Source: Prosopocoilus inquinatus (lineage: Eukaryota; Arthropoda; Insecta; Coleoptera; Lucanidae). Taken from it: DNA of 64,000 bases. The translations under genes were made by a program, and so were the position numbers. Under the pieces are notes generated by a model that had not been told where the DNA came from, searched no databases, and saw only the letters and a list, made by a program, of their open reading frames with translations. Position 1 is the stretch's first letter, and the number at the start of each line of letters is the position of its first letter. Below are positions 10,203 through 21,392 of this stretch, piece after piece. The DNA lies in assembly GCA_036172665.1 (NCBI GenBank), contig CM069876.1:5332001-5396000 (forward strand), given 5' to 3'.

Positions 10203-12290
10203 AATAATAATAATACCCTTTATTCGATTAAACTTACCATTACAAATAGGAGTGAGATAACAAATTAACTAATTAAAAAAGTAAGAATGACCGAACCACA
10301 GGGCGAGCTTCAGGCTTAGGAATAATCCTACCTGCTTTACAAGCTAACCATGATTACTAGAATAGATTAAAAGAAAAATAGGACTGCCTACATTACAATT
10401 CTGCGACAGGCGAAAAAACTTAGAAATTAAACACAATTTCAATAAAAATATTACAACTAAAAATCGAGCAATCAATTAACGTTGCATGAAATAACTAAAG
10501 CATAATGAAAAAAAAAAACACATTCAATGAGCGAAAGAAAAAGCTATTTGTGTTCTAAAGAGCATATCTACATGTAACAAAAAAAGAGTAGAACACATAT
10601 TAAATCGTTAATAAGTTATTATTACACAAGGTAATTAGTATAAGAATTTTCGCACACATCAGCACTGCTCCAAAAATGAAATTTTATATAGTTCACATTT
10701 AAATTTAGACATACTTAAAGATTTCAGTGATTCATTTAATGGATTATAAAGATGATAAATTTGAAAGCTGAAAGAACGTTCGAACAATGGGTCCTATGGA
10801 GAGCTGGAGAAATTAAACCTCTAAATCTTGTTGTGATGTTATGTATATCACACCGGAACTTGATTTTGTAATATAAGTAAGGTGGTGTTTTTGTTAATAA
10901 AATTTTGTGATATAGTACAAGGCACTGCAGTTTCCTTCGATGAAACATGTTAAGCCATTTAATTTCCTTTAATTTATGTGTAATATGATCATACTTTTTT
11001 ATGCCATAAATAAATCGCAAACACGAGTTTTGCATCATTTGAATTCTATTGGAGCTATATTGATCTATTGCAGAGTGATAAATTTGGCTGCAATATGAAT
11101 AATGAGACAGCACAAAGACTTCACATAATTGTTTTTTTTTTTTTAAATTAACAGATAGTTCGCGTCTATGAGGATAAAGTTTTTTGAGGTTCATATAAGC
11201 AATTCTGATATAATTAGAAATTTGGTCTCTAAAGCGTAATGAGTTATCTAAAACTAAGCCAAGACTTTTAGCGGACTGAACTAAAGGAACCTGTGCATTG
11301 TTAATAGTGATTTTTATAAGATCTTGGATATCACGGCAAGCAGATTTATTTCCGAAAAGTAAGAAGGCCGATTTGTCAGGATTTAACTTGAGGGAATGGT
11401 TAACAGATGCCTCAGAGAGGTATGCTAAATCTGAATTTATCTGATCCATTGCTGTTCCCCATTCAGAAGGTTTAAAGGACTTATAAAGTTGAGTATCATC
11501 GGCGAATAAATGTATCTTACAAAACTTCAGATGCTTAAATATGTCGCTGGTGTATATGGAGAACAACAAAGGACCAAGAATGGAACCCTGAGGGACACCT
11601 CTTGCTAGTGGCAAACAATGAGAGGTTTTGCACTTAAACCAATGAACTTCAGAATTGAACATAAGACCGTACTACTAATCGTATCAAATGCTTTGCTGTA
11701 ATCTAATAAAATAAGAGCAGTCAATTTACCTTCATCCGATGCAGCAATGATATCATCTAACACATTCAATAGTGCAGTGGTGCAACTATAATTTTTCCTA
11801 AATCGTGACTGAATTGACGGTAGAATTTTTTCTTTAGTAATAAAAGACAGAAGTTGATCTTTAATAACTTTCTCAAAAACTTTGGATAAGGTAGGTGGAA
11901 TACTGATTGGACGAAGGTGTTTATATTCAGATGGCTGAGCGATTTTAGAGATAGGTAACACAAGAGCATGTTTCCATATGTCAGGAAACTTACTGGTAAA
12001 AATGAACTCATTAATTATGTGAGTAATAAACGGGACTATATGAGGACAACACAACTTTAACATTGTAATATTGATGTGATCATCTCCCATGGAGGACGAT
12101 TTAATTGACATTAGAGTATTCAAGATGTATGGCGGATCCACCAACTTAAATTTAAAATTTTTACTGTTTGCATGTGAAGAGGCATATTGGCTTAAATTTA
12201 AGTTGGCACTATCAGAAAAGGAGAGAACGCTATTTATGAAAAAATCATTAATACCGTTCACATTACGGTCGAGAATGAAATTTGTGTGAT
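10203..12290 (-). mobile_element. 5'-truncated non-LTR retrotransposon
   Basis: Minus-strand reverse transcriptase relic. The 3' end, after CGAATAAAGGG, is a short (ATT)n tail, the same tail type as the element at 33.8-37.4 kb. The 5' end stops within the region before the RT fingers. It inserted inside the DUF4817 transposase relic. Confidence 0.8.
10736..12289 (-). pseudogene. Reverse transcriptase of the 10-12 kb element
   Basis: Two overlapping minus-strand frames, 12306-11605 and 11662-10736, together cover the RT domain. Motif A is LLDYSKAFD in the first frame. GVPQGSILGPLLF and FADDTQLY (catalytic FADD) are in the second, followed by the C-terminal conserved region. A frameshift separates the two near 11605-11662, and the endonuclease is missing, so it is inactive. 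It is most like the intact element at 34182-36971. The Jockey/CR1 group is likely; the exact clade is not resolved. Confidence 0.8.
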
Positions 12291-12375
12291 TGAAATTGTT
12301 GACCAAAATTCACAAATTAGTTCCCGGCAAATAGCAAGACAAACTGGTATTAGACAAACGTCAGTTTGGAAGATT
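12286..12375 (+). pseudogene. Transposase helix-turn-helix relic
   Basis: Reads IEIVDQNSQISSRQIARQTG, followed by IRQTSVWKI. This is the N-terminal HTH of mariner-like transposases that normally follows the DUF4817 domain. It starts immediately beyond the 5' end of the non-LTR insertion, consistent with being the other half of the relic at 9940-10127. Confidence 0.55.
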
Positions 12376-12566
12376 TTTTATATTCTGTTGCCTCCTTGCT
12401 ATACAGTGCTGAATAAAAGGGCCCTCGTTCTTCTAATTTTTCTCTTGATTTTACTTGAAGTTCACTTTTTGCAGTTTTCTCTCCATCTGCAATAACAGTT
12501 TTTACATTTCACATTGATAAACGCATTGCTCCACAAAATAGCACTTATTTTTCAAAATATCTATCG

Positions 12567-12712
12567 TTGTTTGCCAGTGTTGTTAAAGATACATTTCTAA
12601 TAGTATCTGGATACAGATGCAGATACTTTCACAAATATGTATCTAGATGCAGATACAGATACTTTTTCCGGAAAATATCTACATACAGATACAGATACAA
12701 AAAGAAAGTATC
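12567..12712. repeat. AGATAC subterminal repeat cluster
   Basis: Dense copies of GTATCT and AGATAC in both orientations (for example GTATCTAGATGCAGATAC). The same motif clusters again at 16620-16690 and 19340-19420, on both sides of the Penelope-like pair. Such clusters are typical subterminal repeats of hAT-type elements; the parent element is not delimited. Confidence 0.45.
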
Positions 12713-13079
12713 TGCAGTCTACCAAGGTACTTGCAAGTGTAAAATTCAATAACCTATGCAGTAGTGGAGGTACGGTATTATTTGTGATCCAAATCGACTT
12801 ATTTTTATGAAAATTGACGAAGTTTTCGTATGAATTTGTGAATAATGTACACACTAAAATCTGTGATAATTTTCACAATTTTTTTCAGCAGTATGTCAAC
12901 CATTCTCCTTTTGACTACAAATGTCCTGTATTAATACAAAAAATCAACACTGAAAAAATAAAAGTGGATTATCAGTCGAATGCAAACTTGTAGCAATTAA
13001 TATCACCGAATATTTCACAACTTGCAACGGCTTATACCTTATGTAGAAGAGACAGGAATTCTGGTCCTACTGGTAAAGT

Positions 13080-16000
13080 TACAGGTGAAGATTACACAGT
13101 AGCAGAGAATAATGAACCGTCCTCTTCTGGGGTGCATCTTGACTTAAGTTGCACAACCTTCTTGCTTTTACTAAACATACAGTCAATAGGTAACAAAACT
13201 GATGAACTCTTTGCTTTACTTACTGACAATAATATGCCTAGTATTGTATGCCTTACGGAACACTGCCTTGACTCCTTTGAACCATTAACCATCGAACGTT
13301 ACAATATTGCTTCAATTTACAAAAGAAACCGTTACAAACATGGTGGTTCAGCCATATTAGCCTTGGATAACACTGAGTTCACCAATATCATTCGCTTTGA
13401 CTATTTGTCATCTGACTTAGATTTTGAATTGTGTTGCGTATATTTTAATAAACTGAAATTATTTGTTGTATGTGTATATCGGTCTCCTGCAGGTTGTTTT
13501 GATGCGTTCCTACTTAAGTTGGATGAACTATTATCAAAATTTAGTGTAAAGGAACAAATTATCTTAGCAGGTGACTTTAATGTTGACTGTAACGGAAGCT
13601 CCTCTAATAGAGAAAAACTCGTACGTACTCTTGAGTTTTATAATTTAAAAATGCAGGTCAATGGTTTTACCAGAATTACCAACACTTCTGAATCTACAAT
13701 TGATTATATATGCACTAATTTACACACACCTAATATTCTAGTTGATATTTTTCATTCTGGATTGTCCGATCACGAAGCTCTTTTACTCTCTTTTAAGAGT
13801 TCCGAAATGAAAGCTACTCCTTATGTTAAAACATATCGCGCGTTTACTCCAGCAAACTATAAGAACTTCGAAACTGCATGTGAATCTATCAGTTGGAATG
13901 ATATCATAACTGGATCCTTGGATGAAAAATTTGGCAAATATATTGAAGTTTTAACCAAATTGGTAAACAAACACTTTCCTATTAGACGGCAAAAAAATAA
14001 AACAAGAAAACATTGGCTAATACGGGGAATCAAAACAACAATTAAAAATAAACGGGCATTATCGTATATTAAGAAGTGGGTCACTACTGACCGGTGGTTT
14101 CTTGTCTATTTTAAAAAATATAAAAATTGCCTGAAAAAAATTATAAAACTCTCAAAACAACTCACAAATTCCATGCGCATCAAGCAATCTTTAAACAACT
14201 CTAAAGAATTATGGAATACTGTTAATGAAATATCGGGAATAGCTAAAGTTTCTACTGGAAAAAGCATTGAAATTAGTGTTAATAACCTAAACATAAATAA
14301 ACCCTCTAAAGTAGCGGATTACTTAAATAAATTCTTCTGCTTTATTGCTTCTGAAATTACTTCTAATATTAAATCCCCCACTAATCAAACCCCTTTTTCT
14401 CTTAATTCTCTTTGTAATAGCTTCTTTTTCACTCCTACGAATGTGCACGAAATATGTTCTATCTCATTGAAACTAAAAAAACAAAAATTCTACAGGAATC
14501 GATGGAATACCTTGAAAAATTATTTGTCGGCTTCCCAACCAGGCACTCAATATTCTTGCTGAATTAATAAATGCATCCTTCCTAGAAGGAATATTTCCTT
14601 CTTGTCTGAAAGTCGCGGTAGTCATTCCGATCCACAAAGGGGACTCTGATCTTAGTTGTTCCAATTTTAGACCAATATGTCTGTTGTCTGTTTTCTCAAA
14701 AATTATTGAGACTCTCGTTAAAGAAAAAAATATTAAGTTATCTAAATACATTCAATCTAATTGCTCCTTCACAATTTGGTTTCCAATTAAATAAAAGTAC
14801 ACAAGATGCCTGTTACGATCTTCTCTCCTATACTTATGAACTTTTGAATGCAGGAAATTATGTAGCTTCTGTCTTCTGCGACTTAGCCAAAGCTTTTGAC
14901 TGTGTAACTCATTCTATTCTTCTACAAAAACTATCTTCAATTGGCTTCCGTGATACAACTCTTAAATGGTTTTCATCTTATCGCAATGACCGCACCCAGA
15001 TGGTAAGAATACGTAAAGACAACACATCTTACAGTTCTAATGAATTACACTTAAGCCACGGAGTTCCCTAAGGGTCCATTTTGGGACCTGTTTTATTTCT
15101 TCTTTATGTTAATGATTTGGCGAAACTAGACATAAGTGCTAGGAAAACTTTGTTTGCGGACGACACGTCCTTCACCTGGCACGCTTCGAGTATTGAATCT
15201 TTACAGACTACAATGATTAATGATTTATCTCTAATTAAATCTTGGTTTGATTGCAGCAGATTATCTCTTAACTTAAACAAAACTAAAGTTATTTTATACA
15301 ATAGCCATAGTCAGTTGGACATACATATTAATGACATTAAAATTGAACAAGAAAAAAGCATACAATTTTTAGGTATTCTGGTTGATACTTCTTTAAAATG
15401 GAAACACCATATTTCGCTATTAGCTAATCAGTTATCAAAAACATGTTATGCCCTGAGAGTTGTGACGGCGGAGATCGGATTTGTTGAGGCAAGGGCTGTA
15501 TTTCGTTCTTTGTTTGAGTCGCGACTAAGATATGGTATTTGTTACTGGGGCTTCTCTTCGAAGGAAAACTTAAACACTTTATTTAAAATTCAAAAGAAAG
15601 CGATTCGCATAATCACACATAATCAGATTTTAGAGCTCACTGCAGACCTCTATTCATTGAAAAACAGATACTAACTCTATTTTCCCATTTTATTTTAGAA
15701 GTCCTTTCAATGATTTTTAAACACTTAAGTTTCATTCCTAAACGTGATAAAGTTTATAATCATTACACACGAGCAGGCAACGACCTGACACTGCCGTTAC
15801 CTAATTCATCTTTATGTAAAAACTCTCCATACTACCTTGGTAGAGTTTTATTCAATAAACTACCTAACCACCTAAGGGATGTAAATAACTTAAAAGCTTT
15901 TAGGCAAAATGTCAAACCTTTTCTCTTGAGTTGTGCGTTTTACTCTATTGAGGAGTTCCTTTCCAACGACTTCCGTGACAGAACATGTTAAGAATATTGT

Positions 16001-16178
16001 TTTATTAGACCTATACTTTAATGTGTACTTTCTAATCTTGTTTAAATAATTTTATTAATGTTAGTTTTAATTTTAAGGACATTTTTATACTTATTATTAA
16101 GTATACTTTATTATTATGTATACTGTACCGTCACATGATGGGTAAATAAATGCTTACTTACTTACTTACTTACTTAAA
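13080..16178 (+). mobile_element. CR1/Jockey-group non-LTR retrotransposon, defective
   Basis: About 3.1 kb on the plus strand: endonuclease then reverse transcriptase, AT-rich 3' UTR, and a 3' tail of TTAC repeats (16148-16178). The 5' end is not clear; no ORF1 is visible. Confidence 0.75.
13132..15991 (+). pseudogene. Endonuclease/reverse transcriptase polyprotein
   Basis: The first frame (13132 to about 14487) is an APE-type endonuclease: LLNIQSIGNK, LAGDFNVD, then SDHEALL. A frameshift near 14487 and a TGA at 14511-14513 break the linker to RT. RT continues with PIHKGD and NFRPICLL, shifts frame near 14735, and carries motif A (LAKAFD). GVP is followed by TAA (15069-15071) in place of the usual Gln. 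FADDT follows. A further stop at 15672 precedes the C-terminal region (to 15991). At least two stops and two frameshifts make it a pseudogene. The clade is within the Jockey/CR1 group by motif wording only. Confidence 0.8.
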
Positions 16179-16688
16179 TAGAAAATCTATCTTTGTAATT
16201 AAGTTGATCAAGAAGCTGATAAGTAATTACCTGGTTTTGTATGAAACCCAGTCAAGTCAACGTAAAACATAAAGTTATCAACAGAAACGACTCTACTTCC
16301 GTATCAGACAAGTTAAATGTCAAATGAATCTAGGATCCTTAGTTGCAACCTTGTTGTAGCTAAGAGAGCGTTCCCATAATCAAGAAAAGTTGATAAAATC
16401 AACAGTACAGTCTTTTCCTTTTGATTTTCTCCTTTTGTCAATTATCTTTCCCAATTTTTAAAATAATTTTCAAGAGTCTGAACTACCAAATCGCATTTTA
16501 AATAGAACAGTCATTTGACAAACTGGAAAACAAAATTGACAAGAGGGGAAAATCAAAAGAAAGAGACTGTCAAATCGGAGGTTGCATTTCCGCCAAGGTT
16601 TGCTGTTTTTATGGAAGTTCAAAATGTATCGAAAATGTATCTCGGTATCTCAAACGAATAGATACACTGTAATTGTATCTAGATGCAG

Positions 16689-16690
<2 letters not shown>

Positions 16691-16741
<51 letters not shown>
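16691..16741. repeat. (AT)n microsatellite
   Basis: About 25 AT units directly abutting the 3' end of the minus-strand Penelope-like copy. Confidence 0.95.
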
Positions 16742-16743
<2 letters not shown>

Positions 16744-16838
16744 AATCCGTAGGCTTCCGCGGGTGTTGAATGCTGTAGTATTCTTCCGGGTAGTCCTCCG
16801 CGTTGAGTTCTCTAAAGAACTATTTGTCTTCTGACAAC

Positions 16839-16869
16839 GTTTCGGCAAGGTCTCACTTGCCATCTTCAG
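16839..16869 (-). ncRNA. Penelope-like hammerhead ribozyme core, copy A
   Basis: Minus strand GAC, CTGAAGA, stem II GGCAAG/CTTGCC, GAAACGTT, GTC. The flanking GAC/GTC give a short stem I; ACGT is palindromic. The endonuclease ORF stop codon (TGA) is the UGA of CUGAAGA. Confidence 0.65.
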
Positions 16870-18288
16870 GTCTTCGCTGCTGCTTGCCTGCTTCTGCTCC
16901 TCGTCGTTACTCGAGTCACAGTGGCTTCTGGTCGCGCTGGTGGTGGTTTAAGTACCGTGTTGCGGTCACGCGTCGTTACGCTTGGTGGTTTTTCCGCTTG
17001 ACTTCTTGTTGTTGGTTGATTGGGTCGTGCCTGTTGACTGCTTTCTCCTAATCCTGATGGTCCGGGGTTCGCTGGTTTCTGGCTTCGGGTTACTGGTCCT
17101 CGACGGTCGGTGGATTTTCGGATCACTGGCCTCCAGGTGGGTGGTAGTCGTAAGGCATCATCTCTGGTGTTTAAGTTCATCTGATGTTTCTCGATTTCTA
17201 TCGCTTCTCGGATGATGCGTTTGGTCTTGTGTTCTACGCTGGCAATTGTTCTGGTGTTGTCAAAATCTATTTTGTGTGAAGTCGCTTTTACGTGTTGTGC
17301 CAATGATGATGTTTTCTCGTCCTTCTCGACGGCCTTTCGATGTTCTTCTCTCCTGACGCTTATTTTTCTATTTGTTTGGCCTATGTAGACCTTGTCGCAA
17401 TCTTGACAGGGAATTCCGTACACGCCTTGGCTTTCCAGTTGTATTTTAGTTTTGACTGTCGGCAGGATGTTTCCAATTTTCTTGTCGGTGTTGAATGATG
17501 TCCGGATATTGTGTTTCTTGAGTATTCTGCTGATCTTCTCTGTTGTCCCTTTAACAAATGGTAGGCATGCTGTTCCTACTATATATTTTTCCTCTTCCTG
17601 TGTCTTGGGTTTGCGTTGGTGTTCGGCTTTCCTGATTTGTTTGTCCCGATATCCATTTTTTATTAAAGATGAGCGGATTTTCTTCATTTCTTCTACCTTG
17701 TTTTCTGAGTCAGCCAATCTTTGGGACCGGGTGACGAGGGTCCTTACCACTGATTGCAATTGTGCTGGATGGTGATGTGATTGTGCGTTCAGGTACCGTT
17801 CCGTGTGGGTTGGTTTTCGGTATACGGAATGTCCAAGGCTTCCATCTGGTTTTTTCTTTATAAGTACATCGAGGAATGGAAGTTCGTTGTTTTCTTCGAT
17901 TTCCATCGTGAACTTGATCTTCGGATGGATTTCATTCAGGTGTTGCAGAAATCTTCGTAGTTGTTCTTCTCCATGCTTCCATATTATGAAGGTGTCGTCC
18001 ATATATCTGAGCCACAGGTTTGTGACTTGCGGTATCGATGGCCCGTACTTCGAAATCCTCCATGAATAAGTTGGCGATTACAGGAGATAATGCTGATCCC
18101 ATGGGTGATCCTTCTACTTGTTTATATCGTTGATTCTTGAAGATGAAGTAGGTGTTCTTCAAGCAGTGCTTCACCAGGTCCATGGTGTCGTCTGGGATGT
18201 GGTGTTTTAGATGAATGATATCCACTGCTTCGTCTATTGGTATGTTGGTGAATAGTGAGACCACGTCGAAACTTACTAGCAGATCTCC
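16866..18288 (-). pseudogene. Penelope-like reverse transcriptase with GIY-YIG endonuclease (copy A)
   Basis: The RT part begins at LVSFDVVSLFTNIP (motif A), then GSPMGSALSP (motif B). A frameshift near 18025 precedes YMDDTFIIW (catalytic YMDD), and the frame then stays open to 16866. The C-terminal part holds a GIY-YIG endonuclease: GVYGIPCQDCDKVYIGQT followed by R..EH. It ends in a basic Thr/Arg-rich tail (TTRSRSRQAAAKT). The RT fingers and upstream sequence are missing through 5' truncation. The TGA stop lies inside a hammerhead core. Confidence 0.85.
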
Positions 18289-18290
18289 TG

Positions 18291-19214
18291 AACGCACAAT
18301 CACATCACCATCCAGCACAATTGCAATCAGTGGTAAGGACCCTCGTCACCCGGTCCCAAAGATTGGCTGACTCAGAAAACAAGGTAGAAGAAATGAAGAA
18401 AATCCGCTCATCTTTAATAAAAAATGGATATCGGGACAAACAAATCAGGAAAGCCGAACACCAACGCAAACCCAAGACACAGGAAGAGGAAAAAGATATA
18501 GTAGGAACAGCATGCCTACCATTTGTTAAAGGGACAACAGAGAAGATCAGCAGAATACTCAAGAAACACAATATCCGGACATCATTCAACACCGACAAGA
18601 AAATTGGAAACATCCTGCCGACAGTCAAAACTAAAATACAACTGGAAAGCCAAGGCGTGTACGGAATTCCCTGTCAAGATTGCGACAAGGTCTACATAGG
18701 CCAAACAAATAGAAAAATAAGCGTCAGGAGAGAAGAACATCGAAAGGCCGTCGAGAAGGACGAGAAAACATCATCATTGGCACAACACGTAAAAGCGACT
18801 TCACACAAAATAGATTTTGACAACACCAGAACAATTGCCAGCGTAGAACACAAGACCAAACGCATCATCCGAGAAGCGATAGAAATCGAGAAACATCAGA
18901 TGAACTTAAACACCAGAGATGATGCCTTACGACTACCACCCACCTGGAGGCCAGTGATCCGAAAATCCACCGACCGTCGAGGACCAGTAACCCGAAGCCA
19001 GAAACCAGCGAACCCCGGACCATCAGGATTAGGAGAAAGCAGTCAACAGGCACGACCCAATCAACCAACAACAAGAAGTCAAGCGGAAAAACCACCAAGC
19101 GTAACGACGCGTAACCGCAACACGGTACTTAAACCACCACCAGCGCGACCAGAAGCCACTGTGACTCGAGTAACGACGAGGAGCAGAAGCAGGCAAGCAG
19201 CAGCGAAGACCTGA
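18291..19214 (+). pseudogene. Penelope-like GIY-YIG endonuclease fragment (copy B)
   Basis: The open frame up to TGA at 19212-19214 encodes the RT thumb/linker and an intact GIY-YIG domain (about 18655-18760: GVYGIPC, VYIGQT, R..EH). It differs from copy A at only about two residues over some 300 (D for Y near KDIVG, N for D in TRNRN). It has no start of its own: codons before 18289 are antisense sequence of copy A. Confidence 0.85.
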
Positions 19215-19241
19215 AGATGGCAAGTGAGACCTTGCCGAAAC
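19211..19241 (+). ncRNA. Penelope-like hammerhead ribozyme core, copy B
   Basis: Same structure as 16839-16869: CTGAAGA, stem II GGCAAG/CTTGCC with a six-base loop, GAAACGTT. It overlaps the ORF stop codon. Confidence 0.65.
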
Positions 19242-19306
19242 GTTGTCAGAAGACAAATAGTTCTTTAGAGAACTCAACGCGGAGGACTACCCGGAAGAAT
19301 ACTACA

Positions 19307-19308
19307 GC

Positions 19309-19341
<33 letters not shown>

Positions 19342-19425
19342 TTTTTAGTAGTATCTGAGATATGTATTTAGATACTCAAAAAGTATTTAGATACCTGTAT
19401 CTAGATACTTGCATCTTGTTTGCAC
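19307..19425. repeat. (AT)n tract and AGATAC cluster
   Basis: A short AT microsatellite is followed by GTATCT/AGATAC motifs (19347-19420) that match those at 16620-16690. The Penelope-like pair therefore appears to sit inside one AT tract of an older element. Confidence 0.7.
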
Positions 19426-19933
19426 TAAACTCAATTACCATTACCATTATCAATTTTCAACAATAGTTGTGTTCGTATTAACATAAATAATTACTGTTTT
19501 AGTTAGATTTATTTTCTGATAATTGATTTTATGACATTTCTAAAGAAATGATGAATGTCCGAAGTTGGAAATTGCTGATTTTAGTGAATCTCGATTTCAA
19601 TGAAAATTGTATGTTGGGTTGCAGTTCGTCAGGCTAATACTCTTATACTACTCACACTGTACGTACAATTATGTGTTTGACAGCTTCTTCAAAATTCAGA
19701 GGGTTATATTAACGTCTCGCAAATTCTGGTAGGATAGTTGAGATATAACCGGAAGTGATGTAAAAGTGAAAATATGAAGATTACTTCCTCTTAGGACATG
19801 TGCTAATTTTCAGAATATTTGTATGTTCCTTTCCGCGAGAACATTTAATAGGCCACTCAACTTTGGAGACCCTGTATATTTTATTACAATCATTTTCATC
19901 GGATAAGATAGTGCTTCAATGATGTTTTTATAG

Positions 19934-20102
19934 ATAAAACAGCGACATCCTACGATCGCTTTTTGACCTGACATTCCAGTAGGATAACAAATTGAAGCGG
20001 ATTTGCTACATAATAAGCTACCCTATGCTACATCTCTGCTGACGAAGCCCCAAGTAGGGCAGAAACAGCTGTACAGAGGCTGCTCGAGGTTTTCAAATTT
20101 TT
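19934..20102 (+). mobile_element. Retrozyme-like element with hammerhead, copy 1
   Basis: A 169-bp insertion flanked by a perfect 14-bp direct repeat TGATGTTTTTATAG (19920-19933, 20103-20116). Non-coding. It carries one near-complete hammerhead (20039-20066). Sequence blocks are shared with 21699-22126 and 32664-32869, for example AGCGACATC and TTTTTGACCTGACATT. Confidence 0.75.
20034..20076 (+). ncRNA. Hammerhead ribozyme, near-complete
   Basis: Stem I strand CTCTG, core CTGACGA, stem II GCCC/GGGC (loop CAAGTA), GAAA, self-complementary ACAGCTGT, cleavage nucleotide A (GUA triplet), stem I strand CAGAG. All conserved elements of a type I hammerhead are present, with stem III either a tiny hairpin or an eight-pair dimer. 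Confidence 0.7.
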
Positions 20103-20325
20103 TGATGTTTTTATAGTTTATGGGATTACTTTAGCACTGCATCATTTTTATATACTATGACTTGTCCAATATACAGATCTAATGGATAAAATAAATTATT
20201 ATTATTGATAAGAGTCAAAATAAGTAAAGAAACGTGTTTCGTGGATTTACGTGTAAAGAGCAAAAAAAAAAAATGAAAAATATAAAAATGTTCTCTGCAG
20301 GGAAAAAGATTTTTTAATTACCTAC

Positions 20326-20517
20326 CTCATCGCTTACGGAGATTTTAAACTTCGTTATAGCTTTATCATCCGTATATTCGCCTGCACCCCACCAGGTACT
20401 GATCAAAGGTGGAAGAGCCGGAGTGCGGAAAATCTCGTGGAGTCGCACCCCTATGAGGACGACAATACTCGCCGCGATAATAAACAAGGTCTTTCTCAAA
20501 ACCATGGCGATGCTCAT
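20326..20517 (-). CDS. JHEH: Juvenile hormone epoxide hydrolase, exon 1
   Basis: First coding exon, 64 codons, ending GAT-GAG then GTAGGT. It encodes a membrane anchor (LFIIAASIVVLIGVRL, about residues 11-26) that tethers the enzyme to the endoplasmic reticulum, then the family motif PPLISTWWGAGE. It splices in phase 0 to exon 2 at 4374. I take ATG at 20517 as the start. The ATG at 20505 has better context (ATCGCCATGG) and is an alternative; the frame also extends upstream without a stop to a GTG. The exon is far from the rest of the gene, across a 16-kb intron. Confidence 0.88.
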
Positions 20518-20888
20518 ACGTGCACGCACCGACGATTACTGGCTGATTTTTATCCCAGCCGGTACTTACTGTTTGTGGAACACTTATCGCAGATGATAAT
20601 TGTGTTTCTAAGCTAAAATGACTAATATCTCACTCTCGCTCTATACAGACTCCTAACATGCATTCATATACTCGTAGTGAAGTGCGATATATTCTTTTTG
20701 ATGGGTTTGGGAATTCGTTTCTTTAGACAGGAAACACGCTGAGCGTCCCTTGTCCATCGTTCTCGGTCAGTCAAAATTCCAAAGCCGCATCCGCATCAAT
20801 AAAAATTGTGCGTAGTGCGTTATATTTAGAGAACGGATTCTCGTACATGTGTCAGGCGGAAGGGAGCCGTCTGGGTTGACGTTAGTAG

Positions 20889-20896
20889 TATATAAA
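20889..20896 (+). promoter_or_regulatory. TATA-box candidate
   Basis: TATATAAA on the plus strand, in a region of higher G+C just upstream of the TTGTGAACGA motif array. No gene start follows at a normal distance, so its role is uncertain. Confidence 0.3.
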
Positions 20897-20918
20897 CCGC
20901 CGGTTCTGGACCGCCAAT

Positions 20919-21316
20919 TTGTGAACGACCATATTTACCTTTATTCTCCTCTTTTTGAGGTCAAAAACTACTTTTATGGCCTACAAATTTACCAATCCAT
21001 AAATGGTACAAAATTTATGTTAAAACCTCAATAATTCCCTTGAAAATACATAAAAATAGCTATATTTTTAACCATTTACACCAATTTTTGTTTATAAAAC
21101 TACAACCACAATTTTGCTCGTTCACAAGCTAAAATTGCATAAAAAAACTGAATTCATTTAATCGCCACCAAATTGTGAACGAATGTAAACACCCATATTC
21201 TCTCTTAATTTAGTATTACGATTATCTTATAAAAAATTATTAGTATATCTAATCGTTCACACCTCAAATTTAGATAAAAAATTGACATTATTTAATCGCC
21301 ACCAATTTGTGAACGA
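20919..21316. repeat. Alternating TTGTGAACGA motif array
   Basis: The motif occurs five times in alternating orientation: plus 20919-20928, minus 21118-21127, plus 21173-21182, minus 21253-21261 (nine of ten bases), plus 21307-21316. Two plus copies share the longer context TTTAATCGCCACCAA just before them. The last is followed at once by TATATATAG (about 21318). Confidence 0.65.
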
Positions 21317-21392
21317 GTATATATAGTAATCAAAAATATTCAACACTAAAAAAAATTAATTACATAATTATTTTAAATATAAATAAATTGTT

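Larger units (their letters stand above)
16743..18288 (-). mobile_element. Penelope-like element, 5'-truncated copy A
   Basis: Minus-strand copy from RT motif A to the element 3' end, which abuts an (AT)n tract. It joins copy B (18289-19310, plus strand) directly, 5' end to 5' end. Over their shared length the two copies look almost identical, indicating recent insertion or duplication. Copy A retains about 33 bp more of the 3' end than copy B. Confidence 0.85.
18289..19310 (+). mobile_element. Penelope-like element, 5'-truncated copy B
   Basis: Plus-strand copy starting within the segment between RT and endonuclease (CTGAACGCACAATC, equal to about 17785-17795 of copy A). It runs to the 3' region and ends at an (AT)n tract (19307 onward). 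It lacks all of the RT catalytic core. Confidence 0.85.
4375..20325 (-). other. Giant first intron of JHEH
   Basis: Donor (GAG|GTAGGT, 20325) and acceptor (TTCTCAG|GTT, 4375) are both canonical and phase 0, defining an intron of 15,951 bp, against 55-56 bp for the other two introns. It contains at least two non-LTR retrotransposons, two Penelope-like copies, several TIR elements and ribozyme-bearing elements. Most are inserted within or next to one another. I saw no cellular exon inside it. Confidence 0.85.

Noticed and set aside
17452..18628. ORFs antisense to the Penelope-like endonuclease (107, 77, 82 residues, on both copies)
   Set aside because: They mirror the real frames in copies A and B and occur twice only because the element does.
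20518..20560. Start of JHEH at the upstream GTG (20529) and a TATA-like GATAAAAAT at 20546-20554
   Set aside because: GTG is not a normal start here and ATG codons follow at 20517 and 20505. The TATA-like sequence lies too close to the ATG to leave a 5' UTR.
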